In this document: positions 50,089 to 59,411 of the stretch, in pieces
Numbering within the stretch: position 1 is the first letter of the stretch
How the letters are laid out: each line of letters opens with the position of its first letter
DNA from: Chaetomium olivaceum
Taxonomy: Eukaryota; Ascomycota; Sordariomycetes; Sordariales; Chaetomiaceae
Length of the DNA stretch: 64,000 bases
Assembly: GCA_039881045.1 (NCBI GenBank)
Contig: JAYWVB010000007.1
Span: 1,094,048 to 1,158,047 of the forward strand
Direction of reading: 5' to 3'
Notes under the pieces: generated by a model
What the model was told of the DNA's origin: nothing
What the model saw: only the letters and a program-made list of their open reading frames with translations
The model's database searches: none
Translations under genes and position numbers: made by a program

Positions 50089-50517
50089 CGAGAGGGATAA
50101 CGACGCGACTTGCGAGAGAGTGGCAGGTGTGGGAGGCGGGAGGTGGAGTGGTTGAAAATTCTTGCAGTTGTTGTAAAGGTTTGTTGGCTGGAAGGTGCCT
50201 GTGCCCCGGTCTATTGAGATGGAAGGTACGTTGTGAGGCCGAAAAGGGGCTTATTTCAATATACACCAAGAACCTGAACCTCCGACCAACCTTCAATTGA
50301 ACTTAGCTAATAATGAAGGAAAAGGCAAAACATACGCCAAACGCCCACACAACCCCCCACCGCTTACTCCTCCCCTTCCCCCCCCTCCTCCCCCTCCTGC
50401 CCTTCCTCCCTGTCCAACGGCGGCGCCTCGTCAATCACAAATCGTTCTACATGTTATATAGCTATCAGCAATCCTACCCAAGCCATTCATACCAGACGCT
50501 GGGGGGGGAGAGGGGGA

Positions 50518-51968
50518 TTACTTACCGAGGTTGGCCTTGGTCGTCGCAAAGAAGTTCTTCTTCTGCTTCTTCTGGCGGCGCTGCCGCTCGAAGACCCACG
50601 CAAAGTCAGTCTCCTTGAGACTCTTATACTCTATTACAATGATTTCAGTAAGCATCGCAGTCCCATAGACAAATAATAACATACCCGACTTCTTGGGCAT
50701 GTCGTCGTAGTACGACAACAACTTAACGCGGCGAGCAATACCAGCGTCCGCGTCCTGCTTCTTGACCCGCATCCTACCCGCCCAACACCAATAGTCAGTC
50801 CCAAAGCCAGTTCACCAATCCTGCGTATACAGTACATACCACTCTGCTACCTCAAGGGCCAGGCCTTTGAACATCGCTTCCCTCTCGCATTAGCATAACC
50901 CAACCCGCATACAAATGATACTTACTGCGTATATAGTACTGTCCCAGTTTAGAAGACCGCTTGAAGTCCAGCCGCCCCTCCATATACGTCCACACCTTAA
51001 AGAAGCTCTCCTCCGCCCAGGCCGCATCCGTCATCCGCTTAAGGTAGTCCCGAGGGACTGGCAGCTCCACATTGAGTATATTTGTATACTCAGGGTGCTT
51101 GGCATGCGTTGTAAGTAGTTTCTGTCATATATTAGTACTAGCTACCATACAATTGCCAACAAATACAGACCTCCATATGCTCGAGCACGCGGAACTTGCA
51201 GTTCTTCTGGTCGTTCATGAACCGCGTACGGGCCTCCTGCCACTCCAAGCCGAAAGGGTCCACATCGTCGCCGTAAATACTCTTAATGTTCTATTGCCAT
51301 ATTAATTAGAAACTAACAACCAAATAGACAGGGGTATTACCTTCTCGTCCTTCTCCGGCTTGCGCTGGTGGAACAAGAAAACTTGGCGCAAACTCACGTC
51401 TGTGAGCTTACGCTCGTTGGCGTCGTCCTTAGCCATCTCGGCCGCCACTGCGTCATCAGTCGAACCCGGTTGTTCTGGCTCGGGCTCGAGTCTACGGCGG
51501 CGTTTGGTGACGCGGCGAACGTCCATCGAGGTTTTGCCCCCAAGGGTCTTCTCTCTCTCGGTCTGCCACAACAGATGTTAGTCAAATGACAGAGGACAGC
51601 AGGTAGTGTACTATACCAAGGAACTCTTTGCCTGTAGCTTGTAGTCCAACAGTCAGCTAGGTTCATTCACAACTTGGAAAGTAAGGACGAGACTTGAAGC
51701 CTTACAGGATTGGTGGCGTTGGCGTTGGCGTTGGCGTTGGCGCTGGTGCTGGTACTGGTGCTGGTACTGGTGCTGGTGCTGGTACTGGTGCTGGTGCTGG
51801 TACTGGTGCTCTGCTGGGGGGGGTTGGGGTTGGGGTCCGCGTCCGGCTGTCATAACACTCTGTTAGCCCGTACTGGCCAGCAAAACACAAGTGTCCAAGG
51901 TGCCATACGCTTCGCAGGAGGGGGTCGACGAGGTTATCGTCAAGTTCGGTCCCCCATAGATTAGACAT
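50518..51968 (-). CDS. Transposon-borne second gene, function unknown
   Basis: A multi-exon gene divided into segments: start MSNLWGTELDDNLVDPLLRS at 51968, a low-complexity Ala-Pro-Val tract (51716-51830), a basic linker with VTKRRRRLEPEPEQ, a segment MELPVPRDYLKRMTDAAWAE, and an end at 50518 in FFATTKANLGK. I recognise no domain. Many CACTA-type elements carry a second protein that binds subterminal repeats, which would fit a small, basic protein encoded next to the repeats, but that is inference. Introns are inferred from GT-AG sites near 51305, 51120 and 50790. The reading of the tract near 51720-51850 is frame-ambiguous. Confidence 0.5.
51716..51830. repeat. Hexa-/nona-nucleotide GGCGTT / GCTGGTACTGGT minisatellite
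   Basis: A run of GGCGTTG units grades into GCTGGTGCTGGTACTGGT units. On the minus strand it reads as Ala-Pro-Val or Gln-His-Tyr repeats depending on frame, inside the transposon second gene. Confidence 0.85.
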
Positions 51969-52820
51969 GATGCTATACCAGGTTAGTTACATATCCTACC
52001 ACAAGTTCCAACGCCATGATCGTATACTAACAAAGGAGGGGTCGCCGGGGGCGACAGTATAGTAATAGAGGACTACGCAGTGATCTCGATTAGTCGAATC
52101 AGTCATATACAGAACTTGAAGCCAGCCTTCTACCTTTCTTGTACGTACAAGATATTGCCTGGCGTGAAGTAAGGCTTGTGTTGTCGGTGCTAACGGGTTC
52201 CATTAGCCTTAAGCAACTACAGGGACCAGCAAAAGAACTGGACATACCGGCCTCTTGCGTGGAGAAGGCCTGTTAGTGTACGGGCTAACATCTTATCAGC
52301 TTTGAGCCGTTGCGGCACGATGCATGGAACGGGCATACATGGCTTGAAGTAGGCCTGGGGGGTGGTACGACGCAGTCGGGATTGGTAGAGATACTGTCCG
52401 AAAGTCCCGTCAGCATATGTCAACTACCTATGTACTTAGCTCAAACTTCGTCGGGGGTAACAGGTAATAAGGGCAAATACCAGACACTGTCCCATCGCAA
52501 TTGGCTGCGCCATAATGACTCGTGAATGCCCGGGCATCTTTGCGCATTGGATGTCGCAAGTCGTGGCGAACTGCAGCGAATGGAACCGAAGGCATTTGGA
52601 AACCAGGGGTAATGGCTTTCACCGCAACCTTGAAAGTAGGGGGCTGACTTACAGAGACGGGCACCACGGGCAGTGGCGGAGACGGGACGGGCGGGCGGCA
52701 CTACGGGGAGAAAGGATGGCGTGGTACCGACGCGTCAAATTCGCTAAGTCAATTTGGTGGGTGGGTGCCTCAGGTAAGGGGTAGGACTGCCTCGGCCCTC
52801 ATGACATACTTACCGCTCGC

Positions 52821-52874
52821 GCCTCAGGAACGGCTCGTGGCTCAGGAACGGCTCGTGGCTCAGGAACGGCTCGT
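52821..52874. repeat. Three tandem 18-bp units
   Basis: Unit GGCTCAGGAACGGCTCGT, three copies, the first with one mismatch (C for G at position 2). The inverse of its core (ACGAGCCGTTC) appears near 45464 in the left subterminal repeats. Confidence 0.9.
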
Positions 52875-53240
52875 TGGTAAAACCGGCTCACAAATTTAAG
52901 CAGCTTCAGCAAATAAGTAGCACATGAGCTATTAAATACTAGCTTCTTCAGTGTAAGCCGCTGGAAAAACTGGTGGTTCATATGATGAATTGCTAAGTTA
53001 AAACAACTGTCGTTGAACGGCTTGAGTCAGTCAAGCCAGACATAGATAATTCACTTTTATCAACAGCTTCAGCCGTTAGAAGCGTCTCCTTGAGAAGCCG
53101 TTGATCAATGGATCATGATGCGAATGGCTTCATTTCCGAACCGTCTTCCATATTGAACCGCTCATCGGCGTAAATCGTCTATCAACGGCTTCCCCGGCAT
53201 AAGCGAATAACAAGCGGCTTCTTGATACCGGCTTTGCTCC
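52875..53240. repeat. Right subterminal repeats of the transposon
   Basis: Dispersed words such as ACGGCTTC, AAGCCGCT, AACCGCTCAT and AAGCGGCTTC, opposite in orientation to those at 45165-45500. Confidence 0.6.
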
Positions 53241-53245
53241 GCTAA

Positions 53246-54300
53246 GTAAGACTCTAGATCTTCTCTCTACTCATCGGGAACCCGTCCCAGCCCCCTATTA
53301 TCGCCACCCACTTATCCTCTTCCAGTATCAAATCCACTAGATACCGGAAGCGTACGCGCCCATTTCGTAAGCGGCCAAAATTCTTTCATAATCTCCTCCG
53401 TCGCCAAGTTCACCGTCGTGTTACTAGCCCTCGCCGTAATGTTCGCCACACTCGGCCAGATTGTGTCTGGCTGCTTAGTAAACACCTCGTGCGTCTTGCC
53501 TAACGCCCTTAGAAACCCGACAATCTCGGCGCGGGTCGTCGCGTTATCCAGCTTAGCCTGCGTCGTATACAAAACGTTCACGTTCCGCTACAACGAATGT
53601 TCCCTCTACTGCTCAGCTACGCAATTACCTTCCATGAGTCACGGGGCATCACTCTTGAAAAGGCTGTCGCGGTATCTCCGCCCCGGACTTCGCCTCCTAC
53701 GTTACCGTTTCCCGTGTAAAGATACTCGGCGGGCTAATGTTCAAGAAGCCCTTCGACCGCAGCAGAATCTATCGCGACACACCCTCATAATCTATGGGGT
53801 GAAATTGTTGGATCACGCAACGAGGCAATTACAGGCGTTAGATAACGTAGGGGAGGATCTTTCGGAGGAGTCGAATTGGTGGATAAGTGGCGACGACGAG
53901 AGTGTAGAGACGTAAAGTTAGTGTAAAATGATAATAGAAACTATGAATTTAGTATAATTAAGTCTACTAAGAAAGCTCAAGTAGATGGAGTTGCTAGCCG
54001 GCGGACAGATATTGGCGTTTCGTCTCTCCCGTATCCAACCCTAACCCGGTTGTCCTTCGGAGAGGGACAGAAGAATTGCCGGGAGCAGGAGAGGGGCAGG
54101 AAGCGCCACGTAGCGTAGCGAAGGGCCGCGCGATGACGAACGAAGCGACGCCAGTAATTTGGATGTACGTTGAAAGCGAGGGTTGAAGTAGCACTTTGCA
54201 ACTAGGGTCTTGAGGGGCAATGAATCAAACGAGAGCACTCTGTACTACGTTATAAAACTTATACAACGTGAAGCCAAGCCCAAGACAGATATGCTAAAAA
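53246..54300. other. Right flank of the transposon
   Basis: Contains a short minus-strand frame at 53312-53581 with a protein-like composition (LRALGKTHEVFTKQPDTIW), which I do not recognise. It may be a fragment of an older element. Nothing else is supported. Confidence 0.35.
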
Positions 54301-56691
54301 TCATGTCCGCTCGCTCTCAACCACGTGCTGCTTCACTGCGAGAAAGCTATCGGGGCTGACAGAAATAGAATTGATACCGGCCTCAACCAGAAACTTTGCG
54401 AAGGCCGGATGGTCGCTTGGCGCTTGTCCGCAGATGCCAATTTTGCGGCCCGCCTTCCGGACAGCCGAGATGACCCGTGCAATCATCCACTTAACCGCTT
54501 CGTCCTGCTCGTTGAACAAATCGGCCAGTTCGCCAGAGTCGCGGTCGACGCCAAGGGTCAGCTGCGTCAGGTCGTTGGAGCCGATAGAGAAACCGTCAAA
54601 GTGCTCGGCGAACTCGGCAGCCAGAATGACATTGGACGGGATCTCACACATGACGTACACTTCGAGGCTGTTGTCGCCACGCCTGAGTCCGTTCTCGGCC
54701 ATAACTTCCAGCACCTTCTTCGCCTCGCCGACCGTCCGGCAGAAAGGTATCATCGCGATGGCGTTGGTAAAACCCATCACTTCGCGTAGATGCTTAATAG
54801 CGCGGCACTCGAGCGCAAAACCCTCCTTGTAGTGCGGCGAGTAGTAACGCGACGCGCCGCGGAAGCCGAGCATTGGATTGTCCTCCTTTGGCTCGAACTC
54901 AGTGCCGCCGATGAGGCCGGCGTATTCGTTCGTTTTGAAGTCGCTCATGCGGATGATGGCCGGCTTGGGATAGACAGCGGCGCAAAGAGCCGCGATACCG
55001 TGTGACAACTTGTCGACGAAGTAGTCTGGCTTGTAATCGTATCCGGCCGTTAGATTGGCGATCTCCCTCTTGGCCTTTGCATCCTTCAGCCGGTCAAAGT
55101 GCACCAGGGCCATGGGATGAACCTGAATAGCGTTGGTGACGACAAACTCCATGCGGGCAAGGCCGATCCCGTCAGCTGGAAGTTGCCACCAGCGATAGGC
55201 CGCCGCAGGATTACCAAGATTGAGCATGATGTTCGTCCGCACCGCCGGCAGCCTGGTCAAATCCACTGTCTTGGTAGTGATGTCGGAGATACCCTCGTAG
55301 ACAAAGCCGATGTCGCTGTCGGCGCAGGAGACGGTAACATCCTGGCCCGTGTGCAGCACGTAGGTGGCATGAGTTGTACCTACGACTGCTGGGAGGCCCA
55401 ATTCGCGGCTGACGATCGCGGCGTGAGACGTACGGCCGCCATGGTCGGTGACTATGGCCGCGGCCCGCTTCATGATAGGCACCCAATCTGGGTCAGTGGC
55501 GCCCGTCACCAAAACCGAGCCATCGATAAACTTGTCAATATCTTTGGCGGCTTCGATGAGGCAGACGCGGCCTGCGACAGCCGCATTGCCAACCGAAACT
55601 CCGGTGGAAAGAACACGGCCTCTCTTGCCGACGTCGTAAGTTTTGAATATGGCAGAGTCATGGCGAGAGTGTACGGTTTCCGGCCTAGCTTGAACGATGA
55701 ACAGTTCACCCGTGATGCCGTCCTTGGCCCATTCCATGTCCATCGAGCACCCATAGTGCTTTTCAACCGTACATGCCCAGCGGCCCAGCTGGAGGATTTC
55801 GTTGTCGCTAAGCACAAACGCGGCTCGCTCTGCTTTAGAGGTGGGCACGTTGCGGGTTCGCATTTGACCGCTGCCGTAGATCATCTTGACCGCCTTGTCG
55901 CCACGCTTCTTCCCAATGATCGGGACCAGGTTGGCGTCTCCCAAAAGCGGCTTGAAGACTTGGTATTCGTCGGGATTGACCGTCCCCTGTACAATATTCT
56001 CTCCGAGTCCCCAGGCCGCGTTGATAAGCACAATCTTTTCGAAGCCACTTTCGGTGTCGATAGAAAACATAACGCCGGAGCCACTGACATCGGAGCGAAC
56101 CATGCGCTGCACTCCAACCGAAAGCGCGATTCTCATGTGATCAAATCCTTTGGTCTGACGATAGCTGATGGCTCGGTCGGTGAAAAGTGAAGAATAGCAG
56201 CGGCGGCACGCATCTAGGAGTGCATCTTCGCCCGTGATGTTCAGATAAGACTCTAGCTGGCCGGCGAAGCTTGCGTTAGGCAGGTCCTCAGCTGTCGCAC
56301 TGGAGCGAACGGCAACACTCAGGTTCTCAATTCCTGCTTTTTCCGAAAGCTGCCGATAGGCGGTCCTGATTGCGGCTGCCGCATCTTCTGGCCAGGTACC
56401 GCAGAGGAACAGACGTCGCACCGCATGGCCGGCCTCGACAAGACTCGCTTTGCCCGATTGCCATTCCGCGATTAGCGTAGCTATGTTCTCTCGGATACCG
56501 TTCGCGTCAATGAACTGCCAATACACGTCTGAAGTCGTTGCAAAACCAGGTGGCACGGCGATTCTCTCGGTTCCAAGGGCACCAATCATCTCGCCGAGGG
56601 AGGAATTCTTGCCGCCGACTAAGGCAACATCACTGCGCGTCAGATGTTCGAAACCACGGATCATAGTATCGGCACTATCGACGGCGTTCAT
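54301..56691 (-). CDS. ppsA: Phosphoenolpyruvate synthase (pyruvate, water dikinase), bacterial type
   Basis: One intronless frame of 796 residues from MNAVDSADTM; the longer start at 56733 adds 14 residues without family support. The N-terminal ATP-grasp domain has ALVGGKNSSLGEMIG and VRSSATAEDLPNASFAGQLE. The phosphohistidine domain has DHGGRTSHAAIVSRELGLPA, with the phosphorylated His. The C-terminal PEP-binding TIM barrel has NPMLGFRGASRYYS and ICGQAPSDHPAFAKFL with the catalytic Cys. It converts pyruvate and ATP to PEP, AMP and phosphate, mainly for gluconeogenesis, in the cytosol. All motifs and the length match bacterial PpsA. The lack of introns amid intron-rich genes and the position next to a transposon suggest horizontal transfer. 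No lesion seen. Confidence 0.95.
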   Translation of the reverse strand: MNAVDSADTMIRGFEHLTRSDVALVGGKNSSLGEMIGALGTERIAVPPGFATTSDVYWQFIDANGIRENIATLIAEWQSGKASLVEAGHAVRRLFLCGTWPEDAAAAIRTAYRQLSEKAGIENLSVAVRSSATAEDLPNASFAGQLESYLNITGEDALLDACRRCYSSLFTDRAISYRQTKGFDHMRIALSVGVQRMVRSDVSGSGVMFSIDTESGFEKIVLINAAWGLGENIVQGTVNPDEYQVFKPLLGDANLVPIIGKKRGDKAVKMIYGSGQMRTRNVPTSKAERAAFVLSDNEILQLGRWACTVEKHYGCSMDMEWAKDGITGELFIVQARPETVHSRHDSAIFKTYDVGKRGRVLSTGVSVGNAAVAGRVCLIEAAKDIDKFIDGSVLVTGATDPDWVPIMKRAAAIVTDHGGRTSHAAIVSRELGLPAVVGTTHATYVLHTGQDVTVSCADSDIGFVYEGISDITTKTVDLTRLPAVRTNIMLNLGNPAAAYRWWQLPADGIGLARMEFVVTNAIQVHPMALVHFDRLKDAKAKREIANLTAGYDYKPDYFVDKLSHGIAALCAAVYPKPAIIRMSDFKTNEYAGLIGGTEFEPKEDNPMLGFRGASRYYSPHYKEGFALECRAIKHLREVMGFTNAIAMIPFCRTVGEAKKVLEVMAENGLRRGDNSLEVYVMCEIPSNVILAAEFAEHFDGFSIGSNDLTQLTLGVDRDSGELADLFNEQDEAVKWMIARVISAVRKAGRKIGICGQAPSDHPAFAKFLVEAGINSISVSPDSFLAVKQHVVESERT

Positions 56692-57469
56692 CTTGTAGAC
56701 TTCCCCCAGGAATGTATGCACTGAGAAAAACAAGTTGTGCCGTCGGCGAATTAGTGTTATGAGAATACGCCGGAATCGGGCTTACGTAGGAGTTGTGGGT
56801 TTCTCGTATTCTGAACAACTGTATCTGAGTTACGAGAACAGTTGAGGGCGAATAGAAAAGAATAAAATGCTTTTAATCAATCTAACGCAATTTTAAAGCC
56901 TGCATAATGAACACCTTGGGAACGTAAGGTAGGTGAGATCGGATATTATCGACGCGCATTTGGCTAGTCCCAAAGTCAATGACTTCTCCGTAGTTAGAAG
57001 ATCCGTTCTCTAGAAGCGAGGGTAACGTGGCGATAGACTGGAGGCAAAAGGCCAGCCTCCTTGCCTTCGTCATTTTTCGTCAGATCTAAATGATATGACG
57101 GCATGTAGTATAATCAAACCGTCACTGTTACGCATTGGACTAACCAGCCGAAACCTATTAGGATCGGGTCTGGCGTATCGTTATAGCGTCGTGCCGAGCG
57201 GTACCAGTACGACTTCTATAATCATGAATCTGCCTGCATGTCGGGGTTTCTCTAGTTCCGTTAGTTTTCTTTTAATATTACTTTATGTCCCAGTAATGGA
57301 TGGATGGATGGAATTCATGTATTTTGCCCGACTAGCATCTTTAACTCGTTAAGCCCACTATTCTATGCTTCTCTCACTACTACACCCTATGCGTCCTGTC
57401 ATGATTGTTAGCAAATCAGCTTAGAGGCTACATTGTCCAAACAATTGTTTAGCGTCCTAACTTTAGCAG
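56692..57469. other. Promoter region of the PEP synthase
   Basis: About 780 bp, A/T-leaning, with no supported gene. It must hold the PEP synthase promoter (minus strand, left end). Confidence 0.45.
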
Positions 57470-58127
57470 CTAGCGGGACCTGCTTCCACTTCTTCTAATG
57501 TAACCGCTCCATTCTTTCCTCCGCCTTCTACTCCAGTCTTTCTATTGCCATTACGTATTTGATCGTTGCTCGGACTGCCGTTATATCTGGTGACCGTCTT
57601 GGTTCCGATCGTGCTTTTAGTGATGATGGTGATGTGCTTGTGACAGACGCTAGCCGGCACCTTCTCCAAGGCTATTACGATGGCCGCTAGTTCTACTGTG
57701 TATGGATTTTATTCCTCTCTTGTTCTGAGGGTCCCAGCATAGCTCGTCACCGTCTTCTTGGTTCTGTTGAAGAGAGTGTCCCATGCGATACCGCCCATAC
57801 AAACCATACATCTCTTTACAGACGCGCTGGTTGCAATTACGATTCCAGTAGCGTGTTCGCCTTCTCGGCCGCCCTCGCTTGGTTAGCTTCGACCATCGAC
57901 CGCAGGCGGAGTTTCCAGGGTGTAACGGCATATTCCTGGATAGTTTCCATCCGGTCAACTTGTGCTCCTTCCATTACTCGAGTGATCTTCTGCAACGGGG
58001 ATACGAACTGCAAGGCTATCCGGGGTTTCTTCGCGGCGAGGGGCGATCCCGGCAGAGTGTGGATGACGACACTAATGACCTCATTATGACAGGCTTTGAC
58101 AACGAAAGGAGACCTTACAAAAAACAA
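57470..58127 (-). mobile_element. LINE (Tad-like) retrotransposon 3' remnant
   Basis: Minus-strand fragments in shifting frames resemble the end of a fungal LINE: RITRVMEGAQV-like text with TPWKLRLRSMVEANQAR, then an RNase-H-like HTVELAAIVIAL segment near 57690, then a hydrophilic tail. Stop codons and frame changes interrupt it. The match is by recognition of the pattern, so treat as a probable decayed fragment. Confidence 0.45.
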
Positions 58128-58278
58128 CTCGGGACTTTGGCGTTACGTTACGTCACGCCGCACCAAGGACGCCTGTATTTATTCACCCCGCCCCAACCCT
58201 TGGATCCGCGTTATGATCTTATACTTGTCAAATTCTCCTTAGCAGCGCGGGGAACTAGACGAGTGTTAATACATAAAA

Positions 58279-59387
58279 ATGGCTCCCCAAGACACCAAGT
58301 CAACCTTACGGATCGCGATTGTCGGCATCGGCCAGGTGGGCGGTGCCGTTGCGTATGCGCTTATCCTCGGGTCCGCCGCGTGCGAGCTGCTCCTAGTTGA
58401 TGTCAAGGTTGACTTGCGAAACGCTCAAGTCCGTGATCTTTCTGATGTTGCCTATGCCGCTGGCGGCTACGTGCGTGTGCGTGGGGCCACATACCATGAG
58501 GCAGGCCAGTGCGACATCGTGGTCATTACTGCAGGGTCCAAGTATAGTTTGGGTAAGTAAGGATCCAGAAGGGGGCAGGGAGGTGAAAACCTTAGCCTTT
58601 TGCTATTGCTTACCTCTCCTTTGGCGTTAACTAATACTATTCTAGGTGAAACCAGCATCCAGCATATGCATCGCAACGTCTCGGTGACCCGGAACGTGGT
58701 GAAGGCGATGACGCCGTTCCGATCCGACACAATCGTTCTTGTCGTGTCTAACCCGGTCGATATTCTCACCTCGATCGCCCAAGAACTTAGCGGGCTCCCC
58801 AAGCACCAGGTCTTTGGCTCGGGAACGTTCCTCGAGTCGGTGCGGCTTCGTGGTCTGCTAGCAGACAAAACCGGAGTATGTACTATTACTAGTACCCATT
58901 GCAGCAACCAATTTTAATTACAGGATTTGGACTAATGATCGTCGTATTTATCTAGGTGGCTGTTAATTCAATCCAACTGTCTGTATTAGGCGTGCACGGT
59001 AATTCCCAAGTCGTCGCATGGTCGTCGGCAACTATCAATGGCATCCCGCTCCACAAGGTGGTCCCGCCTAATAGTTTCGAACACGGCCAACTAGCGGCAG
59101 AGTGCAAGGAGAGAGCCGAGAGTATCTTCTACGCCAAAGGGGCTACACCGTTCGGAGTGGGCTCTATCGTGGCAAGCATTTGTACTTCTATTAGCTTCGA
59201 CCGGGGGGATGTCCAGCCCATTAGCCACTTCCAACCCGAATTCGGCTGCTCTTTCAGCTTGCCTGTAGTCATCGGAAGGCAGGGCATTATGAGAACGATT
59301 AAGATGCCGCTTGAAATGGACGAAGATGCTGCTATTGCTAGCTCGGCTAAGAGGATGAAGGATATAATAGAGAAGCTTGGAAGCTAG
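58279..59387 (+). CDS. L-lactate dehydrogenase-like protein with altered catalytic residues
   Basis: Three exons (58279-58552, 58646-58875, 58956-59387) in phase give 311 residues, normal for LDH. The NAD motif IAIVGIGQVGGAVAYAL and VVSNPVDILT are conserved. Catalytic positions differ from classical LDH: the loop Arg (GESR) reads GETS, the Asp of DxxR reads ESVR (Glu), and the active-site HGD reads HGN (VLGVHGNSQVVAW). The His itself and the substrate Arg of VRLRG are kept. Classical enzymes interconvert pyruvate and lactate with NADH. With these changes the substrate may differ or activity may be low. It starts about 1.6 kb from the PEP synthase start, on the opposite strand, and about 25 bp before the helicase gene. 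Confidence 0.88.
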
Positions 59388-59411
59388 CCTTATCTTACGA
59401 AAAGAAGCAGA

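Larger units (their letters stand above)
45165..53240 (-). mobile_element. CACTA/Plavaka-like (tnp2-type) DNA transposon, decayed
   Basis: Coding core is a tnp2-like transposase (minus strand, 45740-50088) and a second gene (50518-51968). Both flanks are packed with short repeats containing AGCCGCT or ACGAGCCGTTC-type words, facing inward in opposite orientation: about 45165-45500 on the left and 52821-53240 on the right. Such subterminal repeats are typical of CACTA elements. The outermost match I see is CTTAGCGG at about 45170 and its inverse CCGCTAAG at about 53240, with a further TATCAA match inside. I could not find a convincing target-site duplication, so the ends are approximate to within tens of bases. 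Confidence 0.7.

Noticed and set aside
51710..51964. A plus-strand frame with a Leu-Val run that looks like a membrane helix
   Set aside because: It is the translation of the GGCGTT/GCTGGT minisatellite in one frame and has no other support.
55099..56190. A 363-codon plus-strand frame opposite the PEP synthase
   Set aside because: It is antisense to conserved PpsA motifs; its own text has no domain.
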